Assembly: GCF_020866905.1 (NCBI RefSeq)
Contig: NZ_JAIVCC010000002.1
Location: 1-64,000, forward strand
Length of the DNA: 64,000 bases
Source of the DNA: Salinimicrobium sediminilitoris
Lineage (GTDB): Bacteria > Bacteroidota > Bacteroidia > Flavobacteriales > Flavobacteriaceae
Reading direction: 5' to 3'
Position 1 is the stretch's first letter; every line of letters starts with the position of its first letter. The position numbers and the translations under genes were made by a program. Of this stretch, positions 1-8,740 are shown piece by piece. The notes below the pieces were generated by a model. That model searched no databases and was not told where the DNA came from. It was given only the letters and a program-made list of their open reading frames with translations.

Positions 1-242
1 GCTGTTTAAGAAATAGTATGTGTGAGACTGTATATGAAAATCCACATGCAGAAAGAATAAATGGAACTATTAAAAACAGCTACATAAAAGGATATAATCC
101 TAAAGATTTTAAAAGTTTGAATAGAAATTTAGATAAAGCTGTGTATATGTATAACTATGAAAAAGGCCATAGTTCCATTGATCACTTCACACCAGTAGAA
201 TTTGAACAGAGATTAAAAAAGGAATTAGTAATTTTACAATGA
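1..242 (+). mobile_element. IS3-type transposase, C-terminal fragment cut by window edge
   Basis: The reading frame is open to the window edge, so this is the 3' end of a longer gene. The visible residues match the end of the DDE integrase core of IS3-family OrfB transposases: the ENPHAERINGTIKN stretch carries the catalytic Glu of the DDE triad, followed by the usual YN..R.H..L/I-type tail (YNYEKGHSSIDHFTPVEFE). It would catalyse strand transfer of its insertion sequence. The first two Asp residues and OrfA lie outside the window, so intactness cannot be judged. The right end of the element probably lies within about 265-292, before the 7-bp repeat array, but I could not match it to a left end. 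Confidence 0.8.
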
Positions 243-293
243 ATAGATTAATAACCAACTTCTAAAAATGGTCAACTCTATTTAGGACTCCAC

Positions 294-360
294 AAACCTT
301 AAACCTTAAACCTTAAACCTCGAACCGGCAACAGGCAACAGGCAACCAGCAACAGGCACC
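294..360. repeat. Phase-locked 7-bp tandem repeat array A
   Basis: Nine and a half consecutive heptads fill the gap exactly up to the lolD stop codon: AAACCTT three times, AAACCTC, GAACCGG, CAACAGG twice, CAACCAG, CAACAGG, CACC. The unit sequence changes part way but the period of seven holds throughout. Similar arrays occur at 60925, 62681 and 62780. The role is unknown. They resemble in style the short tandemly repeated heptamers (STRR) known from cyanobacteria. Confidence 0.85.
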
Positions 361-1020
361 TTAAATTATTTTCCCGTCAACCATTGTTAGCTTTTTATCG
401 GCCATATTTGCAAGTTCTTCGTTGTGGGTGACGATCACAAAGGTTTGTCCAAACTCTTTTCGAAGGTCAAAGAAAAGTTTGTGCAAATTCTCGGCAGATT
501 CACTGTCAAGGTTACCCGAGGGTTCATCGGCAAAAATAACTCCGGGATTATTAATAAGAGAGCGTGCTACGGCCACACGTTGTTGTTCCCCGCCACTCAT
601 TTCGGCCGGTTTATGATCGGCCCTTTTTGAAAGTCCTAAAAACCCAAGTAGCTCTTTGGCTCGTTTTTCTGTTTCGACCCTGGAACGATTCCCAATAAAG
701 GCCGGGATACAAATATTTTCCAAAGCGGTAAACTCCGGAAGCAATTGATGGAACTGAAAAATAAAACCAATATTTTCATTTCTGAATTTCGCGAGCTCCC
801 GTGAATTTAGGGAATATACGTCGGTTCCATTCACTTTTAAGACGCTTTCTTTATTCCTATCTGGTTTTTCAAGTGTTCCCAGGATCTGTAGCAGTGTGGT
901 TTTCCCGGCACCCGAAGCTCCCACAATAGAAATGATCTCACTTTTGAGAATATGTAGATCAACCCCCTTTAAAACATGCAGGTCATTGTAACTTTTGTGG
1001 ATATTGTGGGCTTCTATCAT
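361..1020 (-). CDS. lolD: ABC transporter ATP-binding protein, LolD-like
   Basis: This is a 219-residue nucleotide-binding subunit of the MacB/LolD class. Visible motifs are the Walker [10 protein letters not shown] (about 34-42), the Q-loop [10 protein letters not shown] (88-97), the signature SGGEQQR (142-148), Walker [13 protein letters not shown] (161-172) and the H-loop THN (198-200). LolD powers release of lipoproteins from the inner membrane to LolA together with LolC/E. No permease gene is adjacent, so the partner must be encoded elsewhere. The gene starts 16 bp after the DUF5916 gene stop and is probably cotranscribed with it. Its stop codon directly abuts heptad array A. A related MacB- or FtsE-like ATPase is the alternative. 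Confidence 0.8.
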   Translation of the reverse strand: MIEAHNIHKSYNDLHVLKGVDLHILKSEIISIVGASGAGKTTLLQILGTLEKPDRNKESVLKVNGTDVYSLNSRELAKFRNENIGFIFQFHQLLPEFTALENICIPAFIGNRSRVETEKRAKELLGFLGLSKRADHKPAEMSGGEQQRVAVARSLINNPGVIFADEPSGNLDSESAENLHKLFFDLRKEFGQTFVIVTHNEELANMADKKLTMVDGKII

Positions 1021-1036
1021 AATTGCAATATTAACC

Positions 1037-3472
1037 TTAAATAGTATTTTTTATGGTATTATAATCTAAATAATAAACAATGCGCAAGGAAAGATTATGC
1101 CTTGCAGGCTGGCTAAAAAGGTTGTCCAGGCTTTCAGTATAGTTCAATTCACTTAATTTATCGATCTTAAAAATGGAATTTCTATAGAGCAGGATCAATT
1201 CGCTACCGGGAGCAAACCTCCACTGGTAACTTAAATCAAGGTTCCAGATATTGAAATTTGCATTTGGATCATTTTCTTCATTTACGTCGTAATCATAAGC
1301 AACGAGGCTTCCATTATTTAGCAGGCGGGAAAAATCATTTCTTGCAAAGTCTGCCGAAGACCAGAAATTCCTGAAGCTAAGGCTCAAGGCTTCGCGGGTG
1401 TTGAAGTTATAACTACCCTGAAGTGAATTTTCAATGCTGCGCATATCGCGGGTGCCAAAAATGACATTTTTGGGCAGCAATGTCACGAAACTTTCCCGGT
1501 CATTTTCCTCCCTGTATTCAAAGGAATATATGAGCAAAAATTTATTGCTGACTCTAAACCGCGGACTAAAGCTGAAGTTGAGTTTCCCGTGATCTGTCCC
1601 CAAATATTTGTTGTATCCCAATCGCGAATCCAAAGCAATTCTTCTTCGGTAATCTGAAGAGATCCAGACTTCAGCCGAAGTATTTTCAGGATATTCAATG
1701 AAATAATCATCCCTTCTTGGTTCGAAAAAATCTTTAAAAGGGGTACTGTAACCGGCCGAACCCCCAAAAGCAAAACGATCACGGGTCATTCCGAAGAAAC
1801 TGGAACCAAAGCTCGTGGTGACAGCAACATCGGGATCATACCGCCGCTGGTGATCTCCAAAGAGGCTTATATTGAAACGGTTAAAAATTCCCTGAGGCTC
1901 AAAGATCCTGTATGAAGTTTCCCAGAGAAAATTATTGTAGTTATTGATGAAATTAAGCCCCAGATCATTGATGTCGTAAGTTTTATTGGCGAAGTCATGG
2001 GAAACCCCGTAGCGGAACTTTCCCTTGGTGCGGGAAAACCCAAGTTTGGATGCAAATCCGGTTTTATTACTATTGGGATAATTCACCCGACTCATCTTTG
2101 CTTCCCCGGAAAAATTGAAGGAACTGCTTGCGTTATAAACATCAAATAAGAAACCAGTTACGTTACCATCTCTAAAGTGACCTTCTCTTGTAACATTCGT
2201 GTTTATAAGAGAAACAGAAGACTTTTGATCAAATTGCTGGTCCAGCACAAAGATGTTGTAATTTGCCAGAGGTTCTGTTATAAGCTCTCTGCTTTCTTCC
2301 GTCAATTTGTTGTAGTACCTGGCTGTTTGTTTTTCGGTAATGGCATTAAAAAAACCTATTCCCAGGCCATTTTCTGTCCTTCCCGAGATCTTTAAAGCAT
2401 TCAGGAGGTTAGTAGTTTCAGGATTATCGACAATATCTTCGTTTTCCAACCGGGCATCCTGGGCCTGGTTAAATCCTATTGGCGTATCTCCAATTCGGCG
2501 GGAATAAAAGAGGTCACCTTTTGTAAAAAGTTCGGTTCCTTCAGTAAAAAAAGCCCTGTTTTCGCCAAAGGTCTGCTCAAATGGTCCCAGGTTCAATTCA
2601 ACTTCATCATAGGCAGTCTGCCCAAAATCTGGGATCAAAGTTGCATCTAGGGTAAAAGCATCATTGATTCCATACTTAAAATCCATGCCTGCGTTAAATG
2701 CAGTAGTAGTTTCATCCTTGTAATAATTAACTTCTCCCGAGACGTATGGATAAAAACTAAGGCGAACAGGTGCATCAATATCCTGTACACCCTTTAAAAG
2801 GCCGTTATAATGAGTACTTGCTCCAAGGGACTTATTGATATAGTTCCAAACATAGGTTTCATTAAGGAAGCTTATATGCCGCCCCAGTTGCATACTCCAC
2901 AACTGTTCTTTGCTGTTTGGAAATCGCAAAGCAGAGTAGGGGATCTCCATTTCAACGTACCAGCCCTTTTCGTCCATAGATACTCTTGCTTCCCACACCA
3001 CATTGAAGGCGAAATCTTCATTTTCCCTTTTCATTTTGGCATCGGCAAGGGTACCCGCTGCAGTTACGTAGAACCGCGTCTGGTTTTCTCCATCGTTATA
3101 GGTATTGAGATCAAAAAAGAAATAATCGGCTGTTGGTAGGTTATCGCGCTGGGCAAATTCGCGCCTGATGTTAGAAGGTTCTTCATCGTAGAGATAAGCC
3201 GCCAGGTAAATTGCCTCATCGGTATACGCGATTTTAACGTCGGTAGTATGGGTATTGCGGGAAGGGCTCCCATCTCCCGGCTCATACATGACAAAATTTG
3301 TAGCCATGGGAATATTATTCCAAATGGCATCATCAAGCACTCCGTCAATGACGGGTTTTTGATCTATTCTGGTTGCTGTATAGGTTTTCTTCTGCGGAAG
3401 TTCATTTTGCTGAGAAAACAGCGTTCCCGGGATCATTAAAAGCAAAAATAAGAGCCGAATATTAGGGAGCAT
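1037..3472 (-). CDS. DUF5916 outer-membrane protein with CBM9-like N-terminal domain
   Basis: This 811-residue exported protein has a signal peptide ending near FSQQ (residues 1-21), then a carbohydrate-binding family 9-like sandwich (about 35-220; key stretch [14 protein letters not shown]). The long remainder is rich in alternating aromatic/hydrophobic strands, including the [19 protein letters not shown] stretch typical of DUF5916, and ends in barrel-like strands. The family is common in Bacteroidota. Its function is not established; binding or passage of a sugar or peptide ligand is inferred only. It appears to be the first gene of a two-gene unit with the LolD-like ATPase and is divergent from msrA. 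Confidence 0.8.
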   Translation of the reverse strand: MLPNIRLLFLLLMIPGTLFSQQNELPQKKTYTATRIDQKPVIDGVLDDAIWNNIPMATNFVMYEPGDGSPSRNTHTTDVKIAYTDEAIYLAAYLYDEEPSNIRREFAQRDNLPTADYFFFDLNTYNDGENQTRFYVTAAGTLADAKMKRENEDFAFNVVWEARVSMDEKGWYVEMEIPYSALRFPNSKEQLWSMQLGRHISFLNETYVWNYINKSLGASTHYNGLLKGVQDIDAPVRLSFYPYVSGEVNYYKDETTTAFNAGMDFKYGINDAFTLDATLIPDFGQTAYDEVELNLGPFEQTFGENRAFFTEGTELFTKGDLFYSRRIGDTPIGFNQAQDARLENEDIVDNPETTNLLNALKISGRTENGLGIGFFNAITEKQTARYYNKLTEESRELITEPLANYNIFVLDQQFDQKSSVSLINTNVTREGHFRDGNVTGFLFDVYNASSSFNFSGEAKMSRVNYPNSNKTGFASKLGFSRTKGKFRYGVSHDFANKTYDINDLGLNFINNYNNFLWETSYRIFEPQGIFNRFNISLFGDHQRRYDPDVAVTTSFGSSFFGMTRDRFAFGGSAGYSTPFKDFFEPRRDDYFIEYPENTSAEVWISSDYRRRIALDSRLGYNKYLGTDHGKLNFSFSPRFRVSNKFLLIYSFEYREENDRESFVTLLPKNVIFGTRDMRSIENSLQGSYNFNTREALSLSFRNFWSSADFARNDFSRLLNNGSLVAYDYDVNEENDPNANFNIWNLDLSYQWRFAPGSELILLYRNSIFKIDKLSELNYTESLDNLFSQPARHNLSLRIVYYLDYNTIKNTI

Positions 3473-3579
3473 TAGGTCGAATTTACGGAAGTGTTGTCCT
3501 TAAATGCAATGTTACGAAATCCTGAAATTTTATAGTTGGAAGGTTGGCGGTTTTTCCCTATTTTTTGGAAAAAGAAAAA

Positions 3580-4131
3580 ATGGAAGAAAAAAAATTGGAA
3601 AAGGCCACTTTGGCCGGAGGGTGTTTTTGGTGTACCGAAGCTGTTTTCCAGCGAATAGAAGGAGTGAAACAAGTGAAATCGGGATTTACCGGGGGGAAGA
3701 TCAAAAATCCGCCATACCGGGAAGTGGTTTCGGGAAGAACCGGTCATGCTGAAGCAATAGAGATAAAATTTGATCCCCAAACTGTCACTTTTGAAGAATT
3801 GCTGTACATGTTCTTTGCAACCCATGACCCTACAACACTTAACCGGCAGCAAAATGATGTTGGAACACAATATCGAAGTGCCATCTTTTATCATTCTGAA
3901 GCACAAAAAGAAACAGCAAAAAAAGTCATTGAAAAATTGCAGGCAGAGAAGACTTTTAAGGATCCTATAGTGACTGAAGTTTCCCCGGCACGAGAATTTT
4001 ATATGGCCGAGCAGGAACATCATGATTATTACAACCAAAACCGGAATCAGCCGTATTGTAGGGTGATCATAGACCCGAAGGTTCAGAAATTAAAGCACAC
4101 CTTTTCAGAAAAGGTCAAAAGTGAAGCTTGA
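3580..4131 (+). CDS. msrA: Peptide-methionine (S)-S-oxide reductase
   Basis: This is a 183-residue MsrA, which reduces methionine-S-sulfoxide in proteins and free methionine. The active-site motif GCFWCTE carries the catalytic Cys at about residue 15. The family-typical GHAEAIEI, FATHDPTTLNRQQNDVGTQYRS and EHHDYY stretches follow. I chose the ATG at 3580, 36 bp inside the longest frame (which opens with TTG), because MEEKKLEKATLAGGCFW is the usual spacing from start to catalytic Cys. There is no signal peptide, so it is cytoplasmic. No MsrB domain is fused. Confidence 0.95.
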   Translation: MEEKKLEKATLAGGCFWCTEAVFQRIEGVKQVKSGFTGGKIKNPPYREVVSGRTGHAEAIEIKFDPQTVTFEELLYMFFATHDPTTLNRQQNDVGTQYRSAIFYHSEAQKETAKKVIEKLQAEKTFKDPIVTEVSPAREFYMAEQEHHDYYNQNRNQPYCRVIIDPKVQKLKHTFSEKVKSEA

Positions 4132-4179
4132 TCAAAATTGGCACTTTTCTTGTAATATAAGAGGAAAAGCAAAAAACAG

Positions 4180-4485
4180 ATGAACTCAGATAAAAGAAAA
4201 TTATTGATCAAAGGATTGGTTTACGATGCTATTGGTATGGCAAGTGGAGCAATCCCATTAGTAGGGGGTTTCTTAGATCTTTTGTGGGCACCATATGCCG
4301 CAAAGAAAATGTCTGCCATGTACCCCGGGAAAAAGGGGAAATTAGCCTCTGTTCTGGTATTCGTGGAAGAGATCCTGCCATTTAGTGATATAGTGCCAAC
4401 TTTTACCCTTATGTGGCTTTATACTTTCGTGTGGCAAAAAGGAGAGGATTTCGGAGAGCTGCGCCCAATCAAAGTGAGAAGTTAA
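4180..4485 (+). CDS. Small membrane-associated protein of unknown function
   Basis: This 101-residue protein has two hydrophobic stretches, about residues 14-36 (AIGMASGAIPLVGGFLDLLWAPYA) and 56-84, flanked by Lys-rich segments (MNSDKRKLL at the N-terminus, YPGKKGK between them). That suggests a small two-helix inner-membrane protein. The PLVGGFLDLLWAPYAAKKM loop looks conserved in flavobacterial hypothetical proteins, but I do not recognise a named domain. It lies 48 bp after msrA on the same strand and is followed by a strong bidirectional terminator, so it probably shares the msrA transcript. Confidence 0.65.
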   Translation: MNSDKRKLLIKGLVYDAIGMASGAIPLVGGFLDLLWAPYAAKKMSAMYPGKKGKLASVLVFVEEILPFSDIVPTFTLMWLYTFVWQKGEDFGELRPIKVRS

Positions 4486-4505
4486 GAAGTGGAGTTTTGA
4501 TAAAT

Positions 4506-4543
4506 AAAAAGGCCGGTTGCTTTAGAGCAACCGGCCTTTTTTT
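4506..4543. terminator. Bidirectional Rho-independent terminator
   Basis: The stem GGCCGGTTGC/GCAACCGGCC (4511-4520 and 4527-4536) has a 6-nt loop, with A5 on the left and T7 on the right. It lies between the convergent small membrane protein gene and the TonB receptor gene and can serve both. Confidence 0.9.
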
Positions 4544-4558
4544 GTCTTTATTTCTTTT

Positions 4559-6835
4559 CTAGAATTTTACTCCAACTCCCAGAGAAATATTTCTTCCCAT
4601 ATTAGGAATACCTTCCGGCTTGAGGCGGGAAAGGTGGGAGATGTAAGTTTTATCCAGCAAATTTGTACCCGATAACCTCAAATCTATGTTCAGCGAATTT
4701 AATGCTATTGAAGTACCAAATCCTGCATTTAAAATAGAGTAACCCGCTGTTTCGGTTTCAAACAAGCCGGTTCTATCCTGATCAAATACAGACTTTAAAC
4801 TAATACTTGCATAGCCATTGGTAAAGAGGTCTCCACCAGGTAATTCCACCCAAATGGTGTTCAGGATGGATTGGGCAGGAATAAGCGGCAGGTAATTTCC
4901 GTTTTCCTGCTCTCCAATCACCAGCTCGTAATTACTTTCAAAATGCAGCCAGTCAAGAGGGTGTGGATGGATATGTAAACCTGCTTCGCCTCCGTAAAGT
5001 TTAGCGTCATTCTGCTGGTATTCAAAAACAGGATTTTCATCAAGAAATTCTCCTGTGGGATTCAGGAAAATATAATCATTGATAGAATTATAAAAAGCAT
5101 TTGTATAGATCTCAAAATGTTCATTCCTGAATTCCATTGCCAGATCAAGCTGATAATTTTGCTCATTATCAAGATCCGGGTTACCAATTTCAAAACGGTT
5201 TGTACCATGGTGACTTCCATAGGAAGTTAGTTCTGCCAGGTTGGGAGCTCTAAAACCTGTGGCAACATTAAGTCTTGTAGTAAAATTCGAGGTAAGGTCG
5301 ATCTTGACTCCAAGGGCACCATTATAGCTGTTAAAATCCCGCTCCAGTGCAGGCACATCGGTCTCGGTGTCATGATTTTCATAACCGTCAGCTGAAATTT
5401 TTCTGAAATCATATCTCAATCCTGCCTGGAAATCTATTTTTTCAAGATGATAATGAGTGGTGGCCAGGATTCCCGCATCGGTGGTTCGGGCATCGGGGAT
5501 GAGAATTTCTTCGGCTAAATTTTTATTCGTCTGGAACATTCCCTGTACTCCCACAATGGTTTCAAATTTTCCATGAGCAGGGAAATGGTATTTCACATCA
5601 TAATTAATGGTTTCCAGGTGCATTTCCAGTGCAGGCTCTCCCTCGGTGTGTCCATGCTCTTCTTCATGCTCCTCTTCATGCTCTTCCTCTCCCTCGTGCT
5701 CTTCCTCTTCATGATGCTCCTCAAATTCCTTTCGATTATTGAAAAGATAACCCAGAGTAATGTCCAGACTGGAATCGTCAAAATAAAAGGAATTCTCAAT
5801 GCTCAAAATATGATTGTCTACCTGCTGGTATGGGTTCATTTTACTTTTGGATGTACTTTGAAGTCCAATTTCTTCAGGTATCCCCGAAAAGCTACTATTG
5901 AGGTTATAACGCAGGTCTCCTTTATATTTATCGTCACGGTATCCAAAACCGGCTTTTAGATCATACTCTGTGAAACGGGTATTTGTAACTCTTTTTCCTT
6001 CTCCTGTTTCGTAATCACTGTGTGTTGCAAGATTCCCACGAAATAGAAATTTAAATTTGTCACCCGAAGTTTTTACTCCCGCATTGGATTCAAAACCTTC
6101 AGTGTTGGTGTAATAAGCAGTTTCGGCATCAATAAGAGTGGAGTCTGCAGGTGCAAAACGTTCAGAATTAAGATACAGGACTCCTCCCAGGGCATCACTT
6201 CCGTAAAGAAGGGAGGCAGGACCTTTTATAACTTCAACACTTTCAATTCCCGAACTGCTCAATCCCAGCCCGTGTTCATCACCGAATTGCTGGTTCTCAA
6301 GGCGTACGCCCTGGGCATAAACCAGAACGCGATTAGAACTAAGTCCCCTAATGACAGGTTTACCTATTGCCGAACCTGTAGTAATGGTTTCTACCCCGGC
6401 AATCTGGCTAATTCCGTCGGTAAGCCGGTTTCCTCCGGTGCGATCGAGACTCTCTATCGTGATGCGTTCCACCTTCATCACATTTTCACTTTGTAGTTGA
6501 TGGAAAGGGGTCGATACAATAATTTCCTCCATTTCTATAGCAGTGGGAGAAAGTTCTATTTGCAGGTCCTGGTTCCCGGGCAGATCGAATTTGTAGGTCC
6601 TGGTACCGTAGCCAAGAGAGGATATGACGAGGGAATAGGAACCAGCCGATAAATCATCAAATGAAAAGCTTCCGGAAAGATCGGTAATTGTTACTCTTTC
6701 AGGTTTTTGAAGCTGAACTGTAGCTCCAATTACCGGTTGTTCTGTGTTAGACTCTATTATTTTCCCTTCTACCGAATACTGGCTATAGGCATTGGAGACT
6801 ACTAATAATAGCAGTCCAAAAAAGATATTTTTCAT
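4559..6835 (-). CDS. TonB-dependent receptor with His/Glu-rich loop, probable metal uptake
   Basis: This 758-residue outer-membrane receptor has a signal peptide (about 1-18), a carboxypeptidase-regulatory-like domain (about 20-95), a TonB plug (about 115-225; GKPVIRGLSSNRVLVYAQG and GPASLLYGSDALGG) and a 22-strand-type barrel to the end. An external loop near residues 372-400 is almost entirely His and Glu. Similar His-rich loops occur in zinc receptors such as ZnuD, so zinc or another transition metal is the likely substrate. This is an inference from composition and from the His-rich secreted protein encoded just upstream. No Zur- or Fur-type box was recognised. Confidence 0.85.
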   Translation of the reverse strand: MKNIFFGLLLLVVSNAYSQYSVEGKIIESNTEQPVIGATVQLQKPERVTITDLSGSFSFDDLSAGSYSLVISSLGYGTRTYKFDLPGNQDLQIELSPTAIEMEEIIVSTPFHQLQSENVMKVERITIESLDRTGGNRLTDGISQIAGVETITTGSAIGKPVIRGLSSNRVLVYAQGVRLENQQFGDEHGLGLSSSGIESVEVIKGPASLLYGSDALGGVLYLNSERFAPADSTLIDAETAYYTNTEGFESNAGVKTSGDKFKFLFRGNLATHSDYETGEGKRVTNTRFTEYDLKAGFGYRDDKYKGDLRYNLNSSFSGIPEEIGLQSTSKSKMNPYQQVDNHILSIENSFYFDDSSLDITLGYLFNNRKEFEEHHEEEEHEGEEEHEEEHEEEHGHTEGEPALEMHLETINYDVKYHFPAHGKFETIVGVQGMFQTNKNLAEEILIPDARTTDAGILATTHYHLEKIDFQAGLRYDFRKISADGYENHDTETDVPALERDFNSYNGALGVKIDLTSNFTTRLNVATGFRAPNLAELTSYGSHHGTNRFEIGNPDLDNEQNYQLDLAMEFRNEHFEIYTNAFYNSINDYIFLNPTGEFLDENPVFEYQQNDAKLYGGEAGLHIHPHPLDWLHFESNYELVIGEQENGNYLPLIPAQSILNTIWVELPGGDLFTNGYASISLKSVFDQDRTGLFETETAGYSILNAGFGTSIALNSLNIDLRLSGTNLLDKTYISHLSRLKPEGIPNMGRNISLGVGVKF

Positions 6836-6884
6836 GGATATTTTTTAAATACGTTATAAAAACTTGAAGATATTCTTCGGAATC

Positions 6885-7202
6885 TTACGAAAGGGCAGGG
6901 GGTGCTCTAAGCGAAAAATGCAGTTTTTGAAACGTACTTAAATAGATGTAATCCTTTCCTACGGAAGTATTATCAATTTCGGGGGTGTAAAATACCCATG
7001 AGTGAATAGCAGGAATGGAAAAAGAATTCTGTTGAAGATGAAAAATATCACAATCCACCGACTTCTGATGGAAATGTGATTCGGCATAATGATTACAGGA
7101 GTAATGTTGATGGCCGGCAAAAACATGAGCGAGATCTACTGCCGAAGGGAAGAGGATCAATCCTGTGAACAGGACCAGCGTTATTTTTTGCCACAACTTC
7201 AT
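6885..7202 (-). CDS. Small secreted His/Cys-containing protein next to the TonB receptor
   Basis: This 105-residue protein has a hydrophobic N-terminal segment (about 5-28) that could be a signal peptide or anchor. A His-rich middle follows (HVFAGHQHYSCNHYAESHFHQ, two Cys), and the C-terminus ends in RAPPALS. The short length and terminal RAPP resemble DUF2946-type small periplasmic proteins, which often neighbour metal-related TonB receptors. The match is by eye only. It starts 1 bp after the upstream gene stops and lies 49 bp before the receptor, so the three are probably one transcript. A role in metal binding or delivery to the receptor is inferred. Confidence 0.7.
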   Translation of the reverse strand: MKLWQKITLVLFTGLILFPSAVDLAHVFAGHQHYSCNHYAESHFHQKSVDCDIFHLQQNSFSIPAIHSWVFYTPEIDNTSVGKDYIYLSTFQKLHFSLRAPPALS

Positions 7203-7203
7203 A

Positions 7204-7521
7204 TTATTTCAGGATCCTTCCAAGCCCTAGTCGGGAAAGCATATTTTTTTCAAATTGCCAGAAAAATCTGAATTGTCCAAAGATCCAGCCGTAAGTCACC
7301 AAAAGAACCTGGTAAACCGGGAAGATCATTAGAATACGTAGCGCATAATAACCCACTCCTCCCAACAGGTCTGAAGAAAAGTTCATTCGCGTCAAACCAA
7401 GAAATTCAAGGGCCGGTTTAGCCACATACAAAGATGAGGAACCGGTAAGTCCAAAGACTATGAAAATAATTAAAATTTGCCAGTTGGAAGAAATCCCCCA
7501 GCGTTGCTTCAATTTGTTCAT
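7204..7521 (-). CDS. Small membrane protein, DUF6787-like
   Basis: This 105-residue protein begins MNKLKQRWGISSNWQ and has two or three hydrophobic helices (about 15-37 and 56-83). The start and the YGWIFGQFRFFWQFEKNM segment match a small Bacteroidota family that I recall as DUF6787, sometimes mis-annotated as prolipoprotein diacylglyceryl transferase. None of the Lgt active-site residues is present, so an enzyme call is not justified. Its stop is adjacent to the start of the His-rich small protein, suggesting cotranscription with the metal receptor genes. Function is unknown. Confidence 0.65.
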   Translation of the reverse strand: MNKLKQRWGISSNWQILIIFIVFGLTGSSSLYVAKPALEFLGLTRMNFSSDLLGGVGYYALRILMIFPVYQVLLVTYGWIFGQFRFFWQFEKNMLSRLGLGRILK

Positions 7522-7578
7522 GCGGCAAATATAATAAAGAAAATCTACAACTACATTTTGTTTAAATTATTCCGTGGC

Positions 7579-8004
7579 TCACAATCGGGTGGGGACAGAG
7601 AAACGTTGATCATGCTTTCGGGTGAGATAAACAAAATAGTTATAAAGCTTATAATTAACATCGTAGCCGTAATCTATGTTGGGATCGTAGTTGATTTCCA
7701 TTTCATAGATGTTGGGGTCATAGCGCTGGGGATTGTGTACCCTAATATTATAATCTGTTACCAAAAACCGGTTCTTATTTTCCAGGTAGTCTTGAGAATA
7801 ATAACCTTCTGGACGCGCCATGGAATTCAGAAAATATGAAAATCCGGGATCAATAATTATAATTTCGTACTCAAGGCTGTCATTGGCTATTCTTACGGTG
7901 TCATTTTCGACCACTCCTTCCCCCGCTCGCATATCACGGTCACGGGTGGAGGAGCAGCTGTAAATAAACAGGCCCAACAACAATATGTACAACAGATTTT
8001 TCAT
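7579..8004 (-). CDS. Lipoprotein, DUF6146-like
   Basis: The mature frame is best started at the ATG at 8004 (141 residues), giving MKNLLYILLLGLFIYSCSS, a clear lipoprotein signal with Cys near residue 17. A longer in-frame start at 8058 would overlap the upstream gene and hide the signal. The body has a conserved-looking EYEIIIIDPGFSYFLNSMARPEGYYSQ stretch and NIRVHNPQRYDPNIYEM, which I associate with the Bacteroidota family DUF6146; that name is from memory. Function is unknown. It starts 4 bp after the DUF937 stop codon, so the two probably form one unit. Confidence 0.75.
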   Translation of the reverse strand: MKNLLYILLLGLFIYSCSSTRDRDMRAGEGVVENDTVRIANDSLEYEIIIIDPGFSYFLNSMARPEGYYSQDYLENKNRFLVTDYNIRVHNPQRYDPNIYEMEINYDPNIDYGYDVNYKLYNYFVYLTRKHDQRFSVPTRL

Positions 8005-8008
8005 AGTA

Positions 8009-8620
8009 TCATCCTTTAAAGAAGCTGCCCAATCCTTTGGACTTATCTTTATTACCAAAGATCTTGCCAGCTATATCATCTGCAATCTTTCCTCCTTTAT
8101 CTGAATTCATAAAGGTTTCCAACATAGACTGGTCGTGGGAAGAATTGGTTCCAAGTACAGATCCAACAAGATCTGAAATTCCGCCACCGCTGTCAATGTT
8201 ATCTTTTCTTTTCTGTTTCCCCAGGATTCCCATTATTACAGGGGCAGCCATTTGAAGGAGTTTACTCACCTTGGAAGCATCCATCCCAATTGCCGAACCA
8301 ACGGCCGAAGCAATCTTTGATTGACTACCACCCAGAACATGACTCAGAATTCCCGATCCTTCTCCCATCAAGCCCGAAAGTCCGCCCACACCAAGCTTGT
8401 CCAGGACAGATCCATCATGCTTTTCTTTTTTAAGTTCCCGGTTCAGGTCTTCTGCACCTTCAGGAGAATCTACATTTTTTTTAATTGCACCCATGATCAT
8501 AGGAAGCGCCATTCCCAATGCCGATTTTACCTTATCGGGGGATTCGTTCACCTCTTCACTGGATTTCTGAACAAATTCCTTTCCTTTTTCAGTATCTAAA
8601 AAGTCTAATATTGAAGCCAT
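8009..8620 (-). CDS. DUF937 domain-containing protein
   Basis: This 203-residue protein is rich in Gly, Ser, Lys and Met. The ALGMALPMIMGAIKKN (about 35-50) and KLLQMAAPVIMGILGKQ (about 120-137) segments are the paired hydrophobic helices typical of DUF937. The C-terminal part (GGKIADDIAGKIFGNK) repeats the style. There is no signal peptide. Family function is unknown. It heads a two-gene unit with the DUF6146-like lipoprotein. Confidence 0.85.
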   Translation of the reverse strand: MASILDFLDTEKGKEFVQKSSEEVNESPDKVKSALGMALPMIMGAIKKNVDSPEGAEDLNRELKKEKHDGSVLDKLGVGGLSGLMGEGSGILSHVLGGSQSKIASAVGSAIGMDASKVSKLLQMAAPVIMGILGKQKRKDNIDSGGGISDLVGSVLGTNSSHDQSMLETFMNSDKGGKIADDIAGKIFGNKDKSKGLGSFFKG

Positions 8621-8682
8621 AGTTTTTCTTTTTAATTTACAAAAAATATGAGGCTCGCACTAAACTGTACGAGGGTTTTAAC

Positions 8683-8712
8683 CAAAAAAAATGCTTCCTT
8701 TAACAGAAGCAT
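8683..8712 (-). terminator. Terminator downstream of serA
   Basis: The stem ATGCTTC/GAAGCAT (8691-8697 and 8706-8712) is followed, on the minus strand, by a run of eight T. It lies 29 bp beyond the serA stop and closes the serC-serA unit. Confidence 0.75.
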
Positions 8713-8740
8713 CTTTAAAAAATGTCATTTTTGAAAAGAA

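Noticed and set aside
3472-4038. A 188-codon minus-strand frame opposite msrA
   Set aside because: Phe/Cys/Ser-rich product with no family resemblance; msrA on the other strand has an unmistakable active site.
7204-7521. Prolipoprotein diacylglyceryl transferase call for the 105-residue membrane protein
   Set aside because: Far too short, and the conserved Lgt active-site residues are absent.
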